A stretch of DNA of 5,397 nucleotides from Lachnospiraceae bacterium (GTDB lineage: Bacteria > Bacillota_A > Clostridia > Lachnospirales > Lachnospiraceae), in assembly GCA_017958245.1 (NCBI GenBank), contig JAGDDC010000192.1, forward strand, positions 1 through 5,397. The letters are read 5' to 3'. The notes under the pieces were generated by a model. It was not told the DNA's origin. It did no database searches and saw nothing but the letters and a program-made list of their open reading frames with translations. Below, in pieces: positions 1 to 5,397 of the stretch (positions are counted from its first letter, which is position 1; each line of letters opens with the position of its first letter). The translations under genes were made by a program, and so were the position numbers.

Positions 1-2
1 AT

Positions 3-383
3 GGGAGGATCCTCAAATCCTCGACTATGTACATCCGCGACGAGAGCGGCACGATCATCTATATCCTCGCCATCAACTATGACATCACGGGGCTGACCAT
101 GACGGAGAACGCTCTCCGCTCCTTTATCGGCACCGATGACAAGGCTGAGTCTGCGGAGAAGATCACGAACAACGTAAATGAACTGCTCGACGATCTCATT
201 GAGCAGTCTGTGAGAAAAGTCGGGAAACCCGTGCCGTATATGACCAAGGAAGACAAGACCGCCGCCATTCAGTTCCTGAACGACAGCGGTGCATTCCTGA
301 TAACCAAGTCGGGAGACAAGGTCTCAAAATATTTCGGTATATCAAAGTATACTCTCTACAGCTATATCGACGTCAACAAATGA
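3..383 (+). CDS. YheO/DauR-family transcriptional regulator, C-terminal part (5' end outside window)
   Basis: This is the last 126 or so residues of a regulator with an N-terminal YheO-like PAS domain and a C-terminal DauR-type helix-turn-helix. The frame is open to the left edge; bases 1-2 (AT) would complete a GAT codon, giving D-GRILKSST, the usual end of the YheO PAS domain. The first in-frame ATG (27) lies inside that domain, has no ribosome site and is not the true start. Fragment residues 1-30 (GRILKSST, YIRDESG, ILAINYD) match the PAS end. Residues 80-126 (MTKEDK, GAFLITKSGDKVSKYFGIS, YTLYSYI) match the DNA-binding domain. Full family members are about 210-240 residues, so slightly over half is present. 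DauR represses D-arginine catabolism in Pseudomonas; the ligand and targets here are unknown. The gene converges on ilvB with a 32-base gap. Family assignment is firm, function is open. Confidence 0.86.
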   Translation, partial: GRILKSSTMYIRDESGTIIYILAINYDITGLTMTENALRSFIGTDDKAESAEKITNNVNELLDDLIEQSVRKVGKPVPYMTKEDKTAAIQFLNDSGAFLITKSGDKVSKYFGISKYTLYSYIDVNK

Positions 384-392
384 TCGGAAAGC

Positions 393-422
393 CGGATGAC
401 CTGCGTTCCCGCAGATCATTCG
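393..422. terminator. Candidate bidirectional hairpin terminator between the YheO-family gene and ilvB
   Basis: The 13-position stem pairs 393-405 with 410-422 around a 4-base loop (TTCC on +, GGAA on -). The core CTGCG/CGCAG is perfect. Read on +, the stem has one C-A mismatch and one G-U pair; read on -, the C-A becomes a U-G pair and the G-U becomes a mismatch. It sits 10 bases after the regulator stop and contains the ilvB stop codon (416-418). Neither side has a good T-run: - has only a short TTT after the stem, + has none. It could therefore be a weak terminator, an mRNA 3'-end protector, or need a termination factor. Confidence 0.5.
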
Positions 423-2089
423 AAATCATCCGCTCCAAAGGTTCTTTCAAGAGACGAGCCCGGTATGACCATCGGCCATACCGCCTCGTCTTCTTTTATG
501 TCACAGACTACGAGGAGGGGGGCCTTAAGCTTCTTTGCCTTCGACACGGCCTTCTTGAGATCCGCAAGTCCAGAGACCCTCACAGCCTTCACTCCCATGG
601 CCTCCGCGAGCTTCACGTAATCAACGTTGTCGGGGAGCGTCGTCTGAGAGTGGCGCTTCGCATAGAACATGTCCTGCCACTGCCTGACCATACCGAGAGT
701 GTTGTTTTTAAAGAGTATCTCAAGCACCGGTACGTGGTACGCAGATGCCGTAGCAAGCTCGTTCATGTTCATCCTGAGGCACCCGTCGCCCGCGAAGTTT
801 ACGACTGTATCTCCGGGACAGCCTATCTTCGCGCCTATCGCGGCCCCAAGGCCGAAGCCCATGGTGCCCAGGCCTCCCGAGGTGATAAACCTTGTCTTCT
901 CCGTGAAGCCGTAGTTTAGGGCCGTCCACATCTGGTTCTGTCCGACCTCGGTGACTATCACCGCGTCGGGACCCACCGCATCCGATACCGTGCGGACGAT
1001 ATTGGCAGGGGTGAAGCCTTCTGCCGTGCCCTGTTCGCGCTTCTCCTCAAGGCGCTGCCTTATGAGCTCCTTCGCCCACTGTGAGCGCTTCCTGGGCGTC
1101 TTTAACTTCTTTTCGAGCTCTGTCAGCACCGTCTTTACATCCCCCGCTATCGCGACCGTGACATACACGTTCTTGTTGAGCTCGGCAGGGTCTATATCTA
1201 TCTGGATCAGGTCCGCGTGCGGCGCAAAAAGAGAGGGGTTTGCCGTCACTCTGTCATTGAACCTGCAGCCGAGCGCTATGATCAGATCGGCCTCGCAGAG
1301 CGACCTGTTCGCGGCGACCGTCCCGTGGATCCCGGACATGCCGAGAAACTCCTCGTCCTCCGTGCTGCAGGACGTCATCCCCATGAGAGTACATACCGTG
1401 ACTGCTCCCGTCATCTGTGCGAGCTTCTTCACGGCAGCGTATGCCCCTGAGGCCACCGCTCCGCCTCCGGCGAGGATCACGGGCTTTTTGGACCGTCTTA
1501 TGAGTGTCAGAGCCTGTTTTAACGGTTCTTTGTCAACCGAGGGCCAAATGCGGTGCGACTCAATCTTTGCCCTCTCGTACTCGGCCTTCAGCTGTGTCAC
1601 GTCCTTTGCTATGTCCACGAGCACAGGTCCGCGCCTTCCGCGCCCCGCTATGGTGAAGGCACGTCTCACAGTATCCGCGAGCTTCTCAACGTCCTTCACT
1701 ATGAAACCGTGCTTTGTGACGGGCATGGTGACGCCTGCTATGTCGACCTCCTGAAAGCTGTCCTTTCCGAGCGACGCCGTCGGAACGTTGATGGTTATCG
1801 CCACGAGCGGCACGGAATCCATGTAGGCCGTGGCTATGCCTGTGACGAGGTTTGTGGCGCCCGGCCCCGAGGTCACGAGGCAGACTCCCGTCCTGCCCGT
1901 CACTCTCGCATACCCGTCCGCCGCATGGGCAGCTCCCTGCTCGTGCGAGGTGAGTATATGCTTTATGCCGCCCAGCCTGTAGAGGGCGTCATAGACCCCG
2001 AGCGCAGTCCCGCCCGGGTATCCGAACACGGTGTCCACTCCCTGTTCCTTCAGGCATTCTATCAAGATTTCGGCTCCCGTAAGAAGCAT
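416..2089 (-). CDS. ilvB: Acetolactate synthase (acetohydroxyacid synthase), large catalytic subunit
   Basis: This thiamine-diphosphate enzyme joins two pyruvates to 2-acetolactate, or pyruvate and 2-oxobutyrate to 2-aceto-2-hydroxybutyrate, the first common step of valine, leucine and isoleucine synthesis in the cytoplasm. With the chosen start it has 557 residues, normal for the family. Visible in order: YPGG (24-27), the catalytic glutamate of SHEQGAAHA (E50), SGPGATN (74-80), GKDSFQEVDI with Q113, a FAD-domain RFNDRVT (276-282), the Mg/ThDP motif GDG (434-436) to NN (462-463), and VRQWQ, whose W471 matches the tryptophan favouring 2-oxobutyrate. The start at 2089 is chosen because GGAGG lies 6 bases upstream and the protein then begins MLLTGAEI, like relatives; the ATG at 2110 adds 7 unlikely residues. 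Odd points: ITINV (98-102) where ITGQV or ITGNV is usual, and TSCSTEDEEF in place of the usual GKGAF-type segment. No ilvN follows. The RFNDRVT motif and W471 favour the biosynthetic enzyme over catabolic AlsS. Confidence 0.95.
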   Translation of the reverse strand: MLLTGAEILIECLKEQGVDTVFGYPGGTALGVYDALYRLGGIKHILTSHEQGAAHAADGYARVTGRTGVCLVTSGPGATNLVTGIATAYMDSVPLVAITINVPTASLGKDSFQEVDIAGVTMPVTKHGFIVKDVEKLADTVRRAFTIAGRGRRGPVLVDIAKDVTQLKAEYERAKIESHRIWPSVDKEPLKQALTLIRRSKKPVILAGGGAVASGAYAAVKKLAQMTGAVTVCTLMGMTSCSTEDEEFLGMSGIHGTVAANRSLCEADLIIALGCRFNDRVTANPSLFAPHADLIQIDIDPAELNKNVYVTVAIAGDVKTVLTELEKKLKTPRKRSQWAKELIRQRLEEKREQGTAEGFTPANIVRTVSDAVGPDAVIVTEVGQNQMWTALNYGFTEKTRFITSGGLGTMGFGLGAAIGAKIGCPGDTVVNFAGDGCLRMNMNELATASAYHVPVLEILFKNNTLGMVRQWQDMFYAKRHSQTTLPDNVDYVKLAEAMGVKAVRVSGLADLKKAVSKAKKLKAPLLVVCDIKEDEAVWPMVIPGSSLERTFGADDFE

Positions 2090-2095
2090 GTCTCT

Positions 2096-2100
2096 CCTCC
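2096..2100 (-). promoter_or_regulatory. Shine-Dalgarno site that fixes the ilvB start
   Basis: On the minus strand GGAGG is followed by AGAGAC and then the ATG at 2089, an ideal 6-base spacing. The site lies downstream of the other in-frame ATG (2110), so it can only serve the inner start. The outer ATG has just an AGAGGG 3 bases before it, which is too close for efficient use. Confidence 0.85.
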
Positions 2101-2135
2101 GATCAATCATTTGCCCTCTGCAGTCACCTTACGGT

Positions 2136-2180
2136 CTGCCCCAAAGGCAGGCTCCGTCCCGGCCTGCGGCGGGCTCCGTC
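2136..2180 (-). repeat. Imperfect 22-base tandem repeat with small hairpins in the pepT-ilvB leader
   Basis: Read on minus, GACGGAGCC occurs at 2180-2172 and again at 2158-2150, exactly 22 bases apart. Each copy runs into a small hairpin: CCCGCC with GGCCGGG (2173-2158, one bulged base), and CTGCC with GGCAG (2150-2136, loop TTTGG). A third pairing, GCAGGC (2167-2162) with GCCTGC (2152-2147), would exclude both. That layout resembles an attenuator, but no T-run follows and no leader peptide rich in Val, Leu or Ile is visible. GC-rich chance folding is a real alternative. I found no convincing promoter for ilvB in the 103-base gap, so transcription from pepT is plausible. Confidence 0.45.
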
Positions 2181-2192
2181 TTAACCTGTATC

Positions 2193-3440
2193 TCAACCCA
2201 CAGGCTTGTCGTAGATCTTTACTATGCTCACCAGTATCTGCGCGATCTTCTCGAGCGCCTCGACCGTGATGTACTCGAACTTCCCGTGGAAGTTGTAGCC
2301 GCCGGTGCACAGGTTCGGGCAGGGAAGTCCCTTGTAGGAGAGCATCGCCCCGTCCGTGCCGCCTCTGATGGGCATGATGATGGGCTCCACCCCGTGTTCC
2401 CTCATGGCAGCGACCGCGTTGTCTATGAGATGTATGTGGGGTTTGATGAGCTCGACCATGTTGTAGTATGTGTCCTTCACCGTCGCGTTCACTGTCCCCG
2501 CGCCGTATTTTGCGTTCAAATGATCCACGACCTTGCCGAAGAACTCCTTCTTCGCCTCAAACTTTGCCCTGTCGTGGTCTCTTATGATGTAGTTCATGAC
2601 CGTCTCCTCCACCGTGCCCGTCATGTCGGTCAGGTGGTAGAAGCCCTCGTAACCCTCGGTGTAAGCAGGGTTCTCGAAAGCGGGGAGCATCTCCTGAAGC
2701 TCCATGGCCACGAGCTGCGAATTGATCATCTTGCCCTTTGCGGTGCCCGGATGTATGCTGTTTCCGTTTATCTTCACCTTTGCGGCAGCGGCGTTGAAGT
2801 TCTCATACTCGATCTCGCCTATCGCTCCGCCGTCTATCGTGTAGGCCCAGTCGCACCCGAAGCCCTCGACGTCAAAGAAGGACACTCCGTGTCCGACCTC
2901 CTCGTCGGGCGTGAAGCCGATCCTTATCTTTCCGTGCAGGATCTCCCTGTGCTCGAGCAGGTATTCCGCCATAGCCATGATCTCAGCGACTCCCGCTTTG
3001 TCATCCGCCCCGAGCAGCGTGGTGCCGTCTGTCACGATCAGCGTCTTTCCCTTGTTGTCCAAAAGATGAGGATAATCCTTAGTCTTCATGACAACGCCGA
3101 GTTCCTCGTTCAAGACAACGTCGGTCCCGTCATAGTTTTCTATGAGCCTTGCCTTCACGTTCTCGCCCGATATGGCATCGCTCGTGTCCATGTGTGCTAT
3201 GAAGCCTAAAGTGGGGAGCTTCTTCGCCTCAGCTTCGGGGTCTGTCGCGGGGATCGTGGCGTAGACATAGCAATGCTCGCTGTCGTATCGCACCTCCTGC
3301 GCTCCGATCTCTTCAAGCTCCTTTGCAAGCTCCTTTGCGAGCAAATGCTGCTTCTGCGTGCTCGGGACCTGCTCACAGTCATCCTGTGACTGGGTGTCGA
3401 ACGTAATGTATCTCAAAAATCTCTCAGTAGCTGTCTTCAT
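2193..3440 (-). CDS. pepT: Tripeptidase T (peptidase T, M20 family, di-zinc aminotripeptidase)
   Basis: PepT removes the N-terminal residue from tripeptides in the cytoplasm, a late step of peptide use. The protein has 415 residues, against about 408 for the Escherichia coli enzyme. All expected metal and catalytic motifs of the M20B family are present: HMDTS (H83, D85), GADDKAG (D146), PDEEVG (catalytic E180 and metal-binding E181), IDGG (D203) and NFHGKFEY (H385). The lid or dimerisation domain begins near residue 211, with the conserved [14 protein letters not shown] at 228-241. The start is supported by GGAGG 5 bases upstream of the ATG. A clear promoter lies just before it, giving a 5' leader of only about 17 bases. 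It is divergent from ansA and followed, 103 bases on, by ilvB on the same strand. No key residue is missing, so I expect an active enzyme. Confidence 0.96.
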   Translation of the reverse strand: MKTATERFLRYITFDTQSQDDCEQVPSTQKQHLLAKELAKELEEIGAQEVRYDSEHCYVYATIPATDPEAEAKKLPTLGFIAHMDTSDAISGENVKARLIENYDGTDVVLNEELGVVMKTKDYPHLLDNKGKTLIVTDGTTLLGADDKAGVAEIMAMAEYLLEHREILHGKIRIGFTPDEEVGHGVSFFDVEGFGCDWAYTIDGGAIGEIEYENFNAAAAKVKINGNSIHPGTAKGKMINSQLVAMELQEMLPAFENPAYTEGYEGFYHLTDMTGTVEETVMNYIIRDHDRAKFEAKKEFFGKVVDHLNAKYGAGTVNATVKDTYYNMVELIKPHIHLIDNAVAAMREHGVEPIIMPIRGGTDGAMLSYKGLPCPNLCTGGYNFHGKFEYITVEALEKIAQILVSIVKIYDKPVG

Positions 3441-3463
3441 GGTGGCCTCCGTTGTTTTTTTTC

Positions 3464-3492
3464 AGTATAAACGAGCCCCCCTGCTTTTTCAA
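3464..3492 (-). promoter_or_regulatory. pepT promoter, housekeeping-sigma type
   Basis: On the minus strand a -35 box TTGAAA (complement of 3487-3492) and a -10 box TATACT (complement of 3464-3469) are separated by exactly 17 bases. Each differs from the consensus at one position. Transcription should begin near 3457, inside a run of eight A (3462-3455), leaving about 17 bases before the pepT ATG. An A/T-rich stretch lies upstream of the -35 box. Confidence 0.8.
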
Positions 3493-3507
3493 CTTTTCCT
3501 TGAAAAA
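3485..3507. repeat. Perfect inverted repeat spanning both -35 boxes of the divergent promoters
   Basis: TTTTTCAA (3485-3492) and TTGAAAAA (3500-3507) are perfect inverted copies around a 7-base spacer, CTTTTCC. Each arm contains the -35 box of one promoter. The symmetry may simply follow from two TTGAAA boxes flanked by A-tracts, or may be an operator for a dimeric regulator covering both promoters. Confidence 0.7.
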
Positions 3508-3528
3508 AACGTGCGGGAATCATATATT
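3500..3528 (+). promoter_or_regulatory. ansA promoter, housekeeping-sigma type
   Basis: TTGAAA (3500-3505) and TATATT (3523-3528) are separated by 17 bases, each one base from consensus. The predicted transcription start is near 3535, about 27 bases before the ansA ATG. The -35 box is 7 bases from that of the pepT promoter on the other strand, so two polymerases probably cannot bind at once. Confidence 0.78.
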
Positions 3529-3561
3529 AGGGGTAGATCATAAACAAAGAGAGGGCTTGAG

Positions 3562-4572
3562 ATGAGCGATACGGGAAAGAAAAAGATACTTGTGCTTACA
3601 ACGGGAGGCACCATAGCCTGCGAGCAGAGTGACAAGGGGCTCGTCCCGCTTCTGAGCGCAGACGGGATGTTGAGCTACATAAGCGGGATCGCTGAGAACT
3701 ACGACCTGTCCTTCAAAGATGTCTTAAGCCTCGACAGTTCAAACATACAGCCGGAGGAGTGGGTCGTCATGGCAAAGGCCGTGTACGACAACTACGAGGG
3801 TTATGACGGGATCGTGATCACGCACGGCACCGACACCATGGCCTACACGACCTCCATTCTCTCGTTTATGCTGCAGAACATCCCCATACCCGTCGTGGTC
3901 ACGGGGTCTCAGCTGCCGCTCATACATCCGCTGACAGACGCATGCGACAACATGCGCTATGCGCTTGCCATGGCCGCTTCGGGCGTGCCCGGCATCTTCC
4001 TCTCGTTCAACAGGAAGATCATACTCGGGTGCCGTGCAGTCAAGGTGCGCACGACCGGTTTCGACGCATTTGAGAGTGTGAATTTCCCTTTGGTCGCGAC
4101 GATCGATTCAACGGGCCTGAACATAAACAAAGAGCTTCTTATGAAGCCCCATGGTATGTTCTCGCTCTCCGAGAAGATCAATCCGAACGTCTTTCTTTTA
4201 AAGCTCACGCCCGGGCTCGATCCGGCCGTCTTCGATATGCTCGCGTCCATGAACTACCGCGGCATAGTGATCGAGGCCTTCGGAGCGGGCGGGCTCCACT
4301 ACGTGCACAGAGACCTGATCTCGGAGCTCTCAAAGCTCGCGGACTCAGGCATCGCGATCGTCGTCTCCAGCCAGTGTCTCTATGAGAAGAGCGACCTGTC
4401 CATATACGAGACCGGCAAGCTCGCGCTTGAGGGCGGCGTGATCCAGGCATTTGACATGACCACGGAGGCCGCAGTGACAAAGCTCATGTGGGCCCTCGGC
4501 CAGACCGGTTCGCTCGCCAAGATCCGCGAGATCTTCGCCACAAATTATACAGGGGAGGTCACCCTCCCCTGA
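3562..4572 (+). CDS. ansA: L-asparaginase, type I cytoplasmic
   Basis: The enzyme hydrolyses L-asparagine to L-aspartate and ammonia. It has 336 residues, the normal type I length, and no signal peptide, so it acts in the cytoplasm. Visible motifs: TTGGTI (13-18) with nucleophile T17, substrate-binding DSS (58-60), THGTDTMAYT (87-96) with T90 and D91, VTGSQLPL (113-120), and K161 in the conserved block leading to GFDAF (166-170). These complete both catalytic triads of the family. The smaller C-terminal domain runs from about residue 205. The start has GAGGG 6 bases upstream. Compared with E. coli AnsA, two effector-site residues appear changed (Thr162 to V160, Arg240 to E238) while the cysteine (C272) is kept, so allosteric behaviour may differ. 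It is divergent from pepT and monocistronic: the next gene is convergent, 15 bases away. Confidence 0.95.
   Translation: MSDTGKKKILVLTTGGTIACEQSDKGLVPLLSADGMLSYISGIAENYDLSFKDVLSLDSSNIQPEEWVVMAKAVYDNYEGYDGIVITHGTDTMAYTTSILSFMLQNIPIPVVVTGSQLPLIHPLTDACDNMRYALAMAASGVPGIFLSFNRKIILGCRAVKVRTTGFDAFESVNFPLVATIDSTGLNINKELLMKPHGMFSLSEKINPNVFLLKLTPGLDPAVFDMLASMNYRGIVIEAFGAGGLHYVHRDLISELSKLADSGIAIVVSSQCLYEKSDLSIYETGKLALEGGVIQAFDMTTEAAVTKLMWALGQTGSLAKIREIFATNYTGEVTLP
4550..4571. terminator. Bidirectional hairpin terminator at the ansA stop codon
   Basis: A perfect 9-pair GC-rich stem, CAGGGGAGG (4550-4558) with CCTCCCCTG (4563-4571), encloses the loop TCAC. It is built from the last codons of ansA and two bases of its stop (TGA, 4570-4572). 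The + side is followed by a loose T-containing stretch (ATCATTTGCATATTC), the - side by TATAATTTG. Neither is a clean U-run, but stem strength and placement between two gene ends make termination in both directions likely. Confidence 0.65.
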
Positions 4573-4587
4573 TCATTTGCATATTCA

Positions 4588-5397
4588 TCATTTCACCGTG
4601 TATTCCGTCGCTGCCGAAGGAAGCTTGTACTCGATGTCTTTGTTCGCGTTGGCGTTGACGCCTGCAAACCTGAAGTAGATCTTGGCTCCCGAGGGTGCCT
4701 GACGGTCCGATATCTTGATCGTCTTGACCGCCTTCACGGTCTTCCAGCTGACCTTTGTAGCCTTGTCGATCGCGGTGCCGTCTTTTATCACACAATACTC
4801 GATGGGGTTCTCCTTCGAAGCGTCTGCAAAATCGAGCAAGAGCTTTGAATCCTGCTTGCTGATCTTAACACTGCCCGATGCACCGACTGTCGGTCCCTTT
4901 CCCTGTGCGGGGATCTTGAGGACAAATGTCTTGGAGCAGGGTTTCTTGTCTGTCGCCGCCACGCGGAACTTCACTGTGGCGGAAGTCTGCGACCCGTCTT
5001 CCTTGTAGAAGACCTGGGGAGCTATATCCGCGAGGTCCATGTTCTTCTCGCAGTCAACCCATGCACTTCCGTCATAGTATTCCATGGTCGTCTTGGTGTT
5101 CAGGGTGAGCTTCTTTACGTTCAGCTTGATAGTAGGCGCGTTGGTCCTCTTGGGGATAGCAACTATCACTTCCTTGCTGGGGCGCTGTCCGGGATCGTTG
5201 CCGTTGTTCTGGGAGGGCGAGGTCTGCGCCGTGCGGATGCGGATCTTTATGCCCTTTACCATGAAGCTCTCTATCTTCTTCCTGAAGTTCTCGTAGGAGG
5301 AGACTCCCTCCTCGCCCAGATCCTGAGCGTTGGGAAGGTATACCGTCTGCCAGTTGTAGTCCGTCGCCTTTCTCCACATGAAGGTCGTGGCGTCATC
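4588..5397 (-). CDS. Repeat-containing, probably extracellular beta-rich protein, C-terminal part (5' end outside window)
   Basis: The last 269 residues of a longer protein are present. The frame is open to the right edge (DDATTF precedes the first in-frame Met), and that ATG (5379) has no ribosome site, so it is internal. I do not recognise a named family. Three related modules can be seen. The first, partial, has TTFMWRKATDYNWQTV near residue 5 and IKIRIRTAQ near 50. The second (about 88-169) has TTMEYYDGSAWVDC, KFRVAATDKKPCSK and LKIPAQ. The third, more divergent (about 170-269), has IEYCVIKDG, SWKTVK and IYFRFAG. Each goes from an aromatic pair with a Trp to a KxR-type strand and then an IP-rich or LP-rich end, as expected of Ig-like or Fn3-like beta sandwiches of bacterial surface proteins. 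A polar linker rich in Asn, Gln, Pro and Ser lies near 57-75. No LPXTG signal, membrane segment or other anchor ends the protein. The N-terminus, which would show a signal peptide or enzyme domain, is missing. Confidence 0.62.
   Translation of the reverse strand, partial: DDATTFMWRKATDYNWQTVYLPNAQDLGEEGVSSYENFRKKIESFMVKGIKIRIRTAQTSPSQNNGNDPGQRPSKEVIVAIPKRTNAPTIKLNVKKLTLNTKTTMEYYDGSAWVDCEKNMDLADIAPQVFYKEDGSQTSATVKFRVAATDKKPCSKTFVLKIPAQGKGPTVGASGSVKISKQDSKLLLDFADASKENPIEYCVIKDGTAIDKATKVSWKTVKAVKTIKISDRQAPSGAKIYFRFAGVNANANKDIEYKLPSAATEYTVK

Noticed and set aside
380..919. Open frame on + overlapping the regulator stop
   Set aside because: The ATGA overlap looks like translational coupling, but the frame is antisense to the ilvB C-terminus and Arg/His-rich with no family resemblance.
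951..1754. Open frame of 267 codons on + opposite ilvB
   Set aside because: It is low-complexity Ser/Thr/Ala/Pro-rich sequence typical of an antisense shadow, while the minus strand encodes a complete conserved enzyme.
2126..2131. Possible -10 box TAAGGT for an ilvB promoter
   Set aside because: No acceptable -35 box lies at 16-18 bases upstream (GAGCCT at 17), so I do not call a promoter.
2090..2192. T-box or other known riboswitch in front of ilvB
   Set aside because: The 103-base gap is too short for a T-box and I see no T-box consensus (TGGNACCGCG type) or terminator T-run.
2031..3209. Long open frame of 392 codons on + opposite pepT and the ilvB start
   Set aside because: It lies antisense to two clear genes, has no ribosome site or recognisable motif, and is rich in Val, Leu, His and Arg as expected from the reverse complement of biased codons.
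4205..4480. Arg-rich minus-strand frame opposite ansA
   Set aside because: Composition is dominated by Arg, Ser and Pro, there are no motifs, and ansA covers the region fully.
4597..4623. LPSAAT near the C-terminus of the right-edge protein as a sortase signal
   Set aside because: It does not match LPXTG, and no hydrophobic segment or basic tail follows before the stop.
1..5397. tRNA, rRNA, insertion sequence, CRISPR array, toxin-antitoxin or defence genes
   Set aside because: Coding regions fill nearly the whole window and none of the remaining gaps shows such structures.

Overview
The window carries parts or all of five protein-coding genes, most tied to amino acid metabolism. The DNA is moderately GC-rich (by eye a little over 50%), Shine-Dalgarno sites are strong (GGAGG), and ATA (Ile) codons are frequent. 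The IlvB variant resembles Clostridia enzymes. I therefore infer a Gram-positive anaerobe of the class Clostridia (for example Lachnospiraceae or relatives). This is inference from style and protein resemblance, not from a marker gene.

Layout. (1) 1-383, + strand: the C-terminal part of a YheO/DauR-type transcriptional regulator, cut by the left edge. (2) 416-2089, - strand: ilvB, the acetolactate synthase catalytic subunit, convergent with the regulator; its start is best placed at 2089, not 2110. (3) 2193-3440, - strand: pepT, tripeptidase T, upstream of ilvB across a 103-base leader holding a tandem repeat and small hairpins. (4) 3441-3561: a compact divergent control region with two almost mirror-image promoters back to back. 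(5) 3562-4572, + strand: ansA, cytoplasmic type I asparaginase. (6) 4588-5397, - strand: the C-terminal end of a protein made of repeated beta-rich modules, probably secreted or surface-bound, cut by the right edge.

How the genes fit together. PepT finishes intracellular peptide breakdown, AnsA turns asparagine into aspartate and ammonia, and IlvB commits pyruvate (and 2-oxobutyrate) to branched-chain amino acid synthesis. The YheO/DauR family includes a known regulator of D-arginine use in Pseudomonas, but nothing here shows that this copy regulates its neighbours. Both convergent gene pairs are separated by hairpins that include a stop codon.

I found no RNA gene, mobile element, CRISPR array or defence system, and no gene-free stretch above 300 bases. 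The more interesting points are the mirrored pepT/ansA promoters, the pepT-ilvB leader structure, unusual residues in IlvB and AnsA, and the repeat architecture of the right-edge protein. I see no strong candidate for a wholly new biological system.
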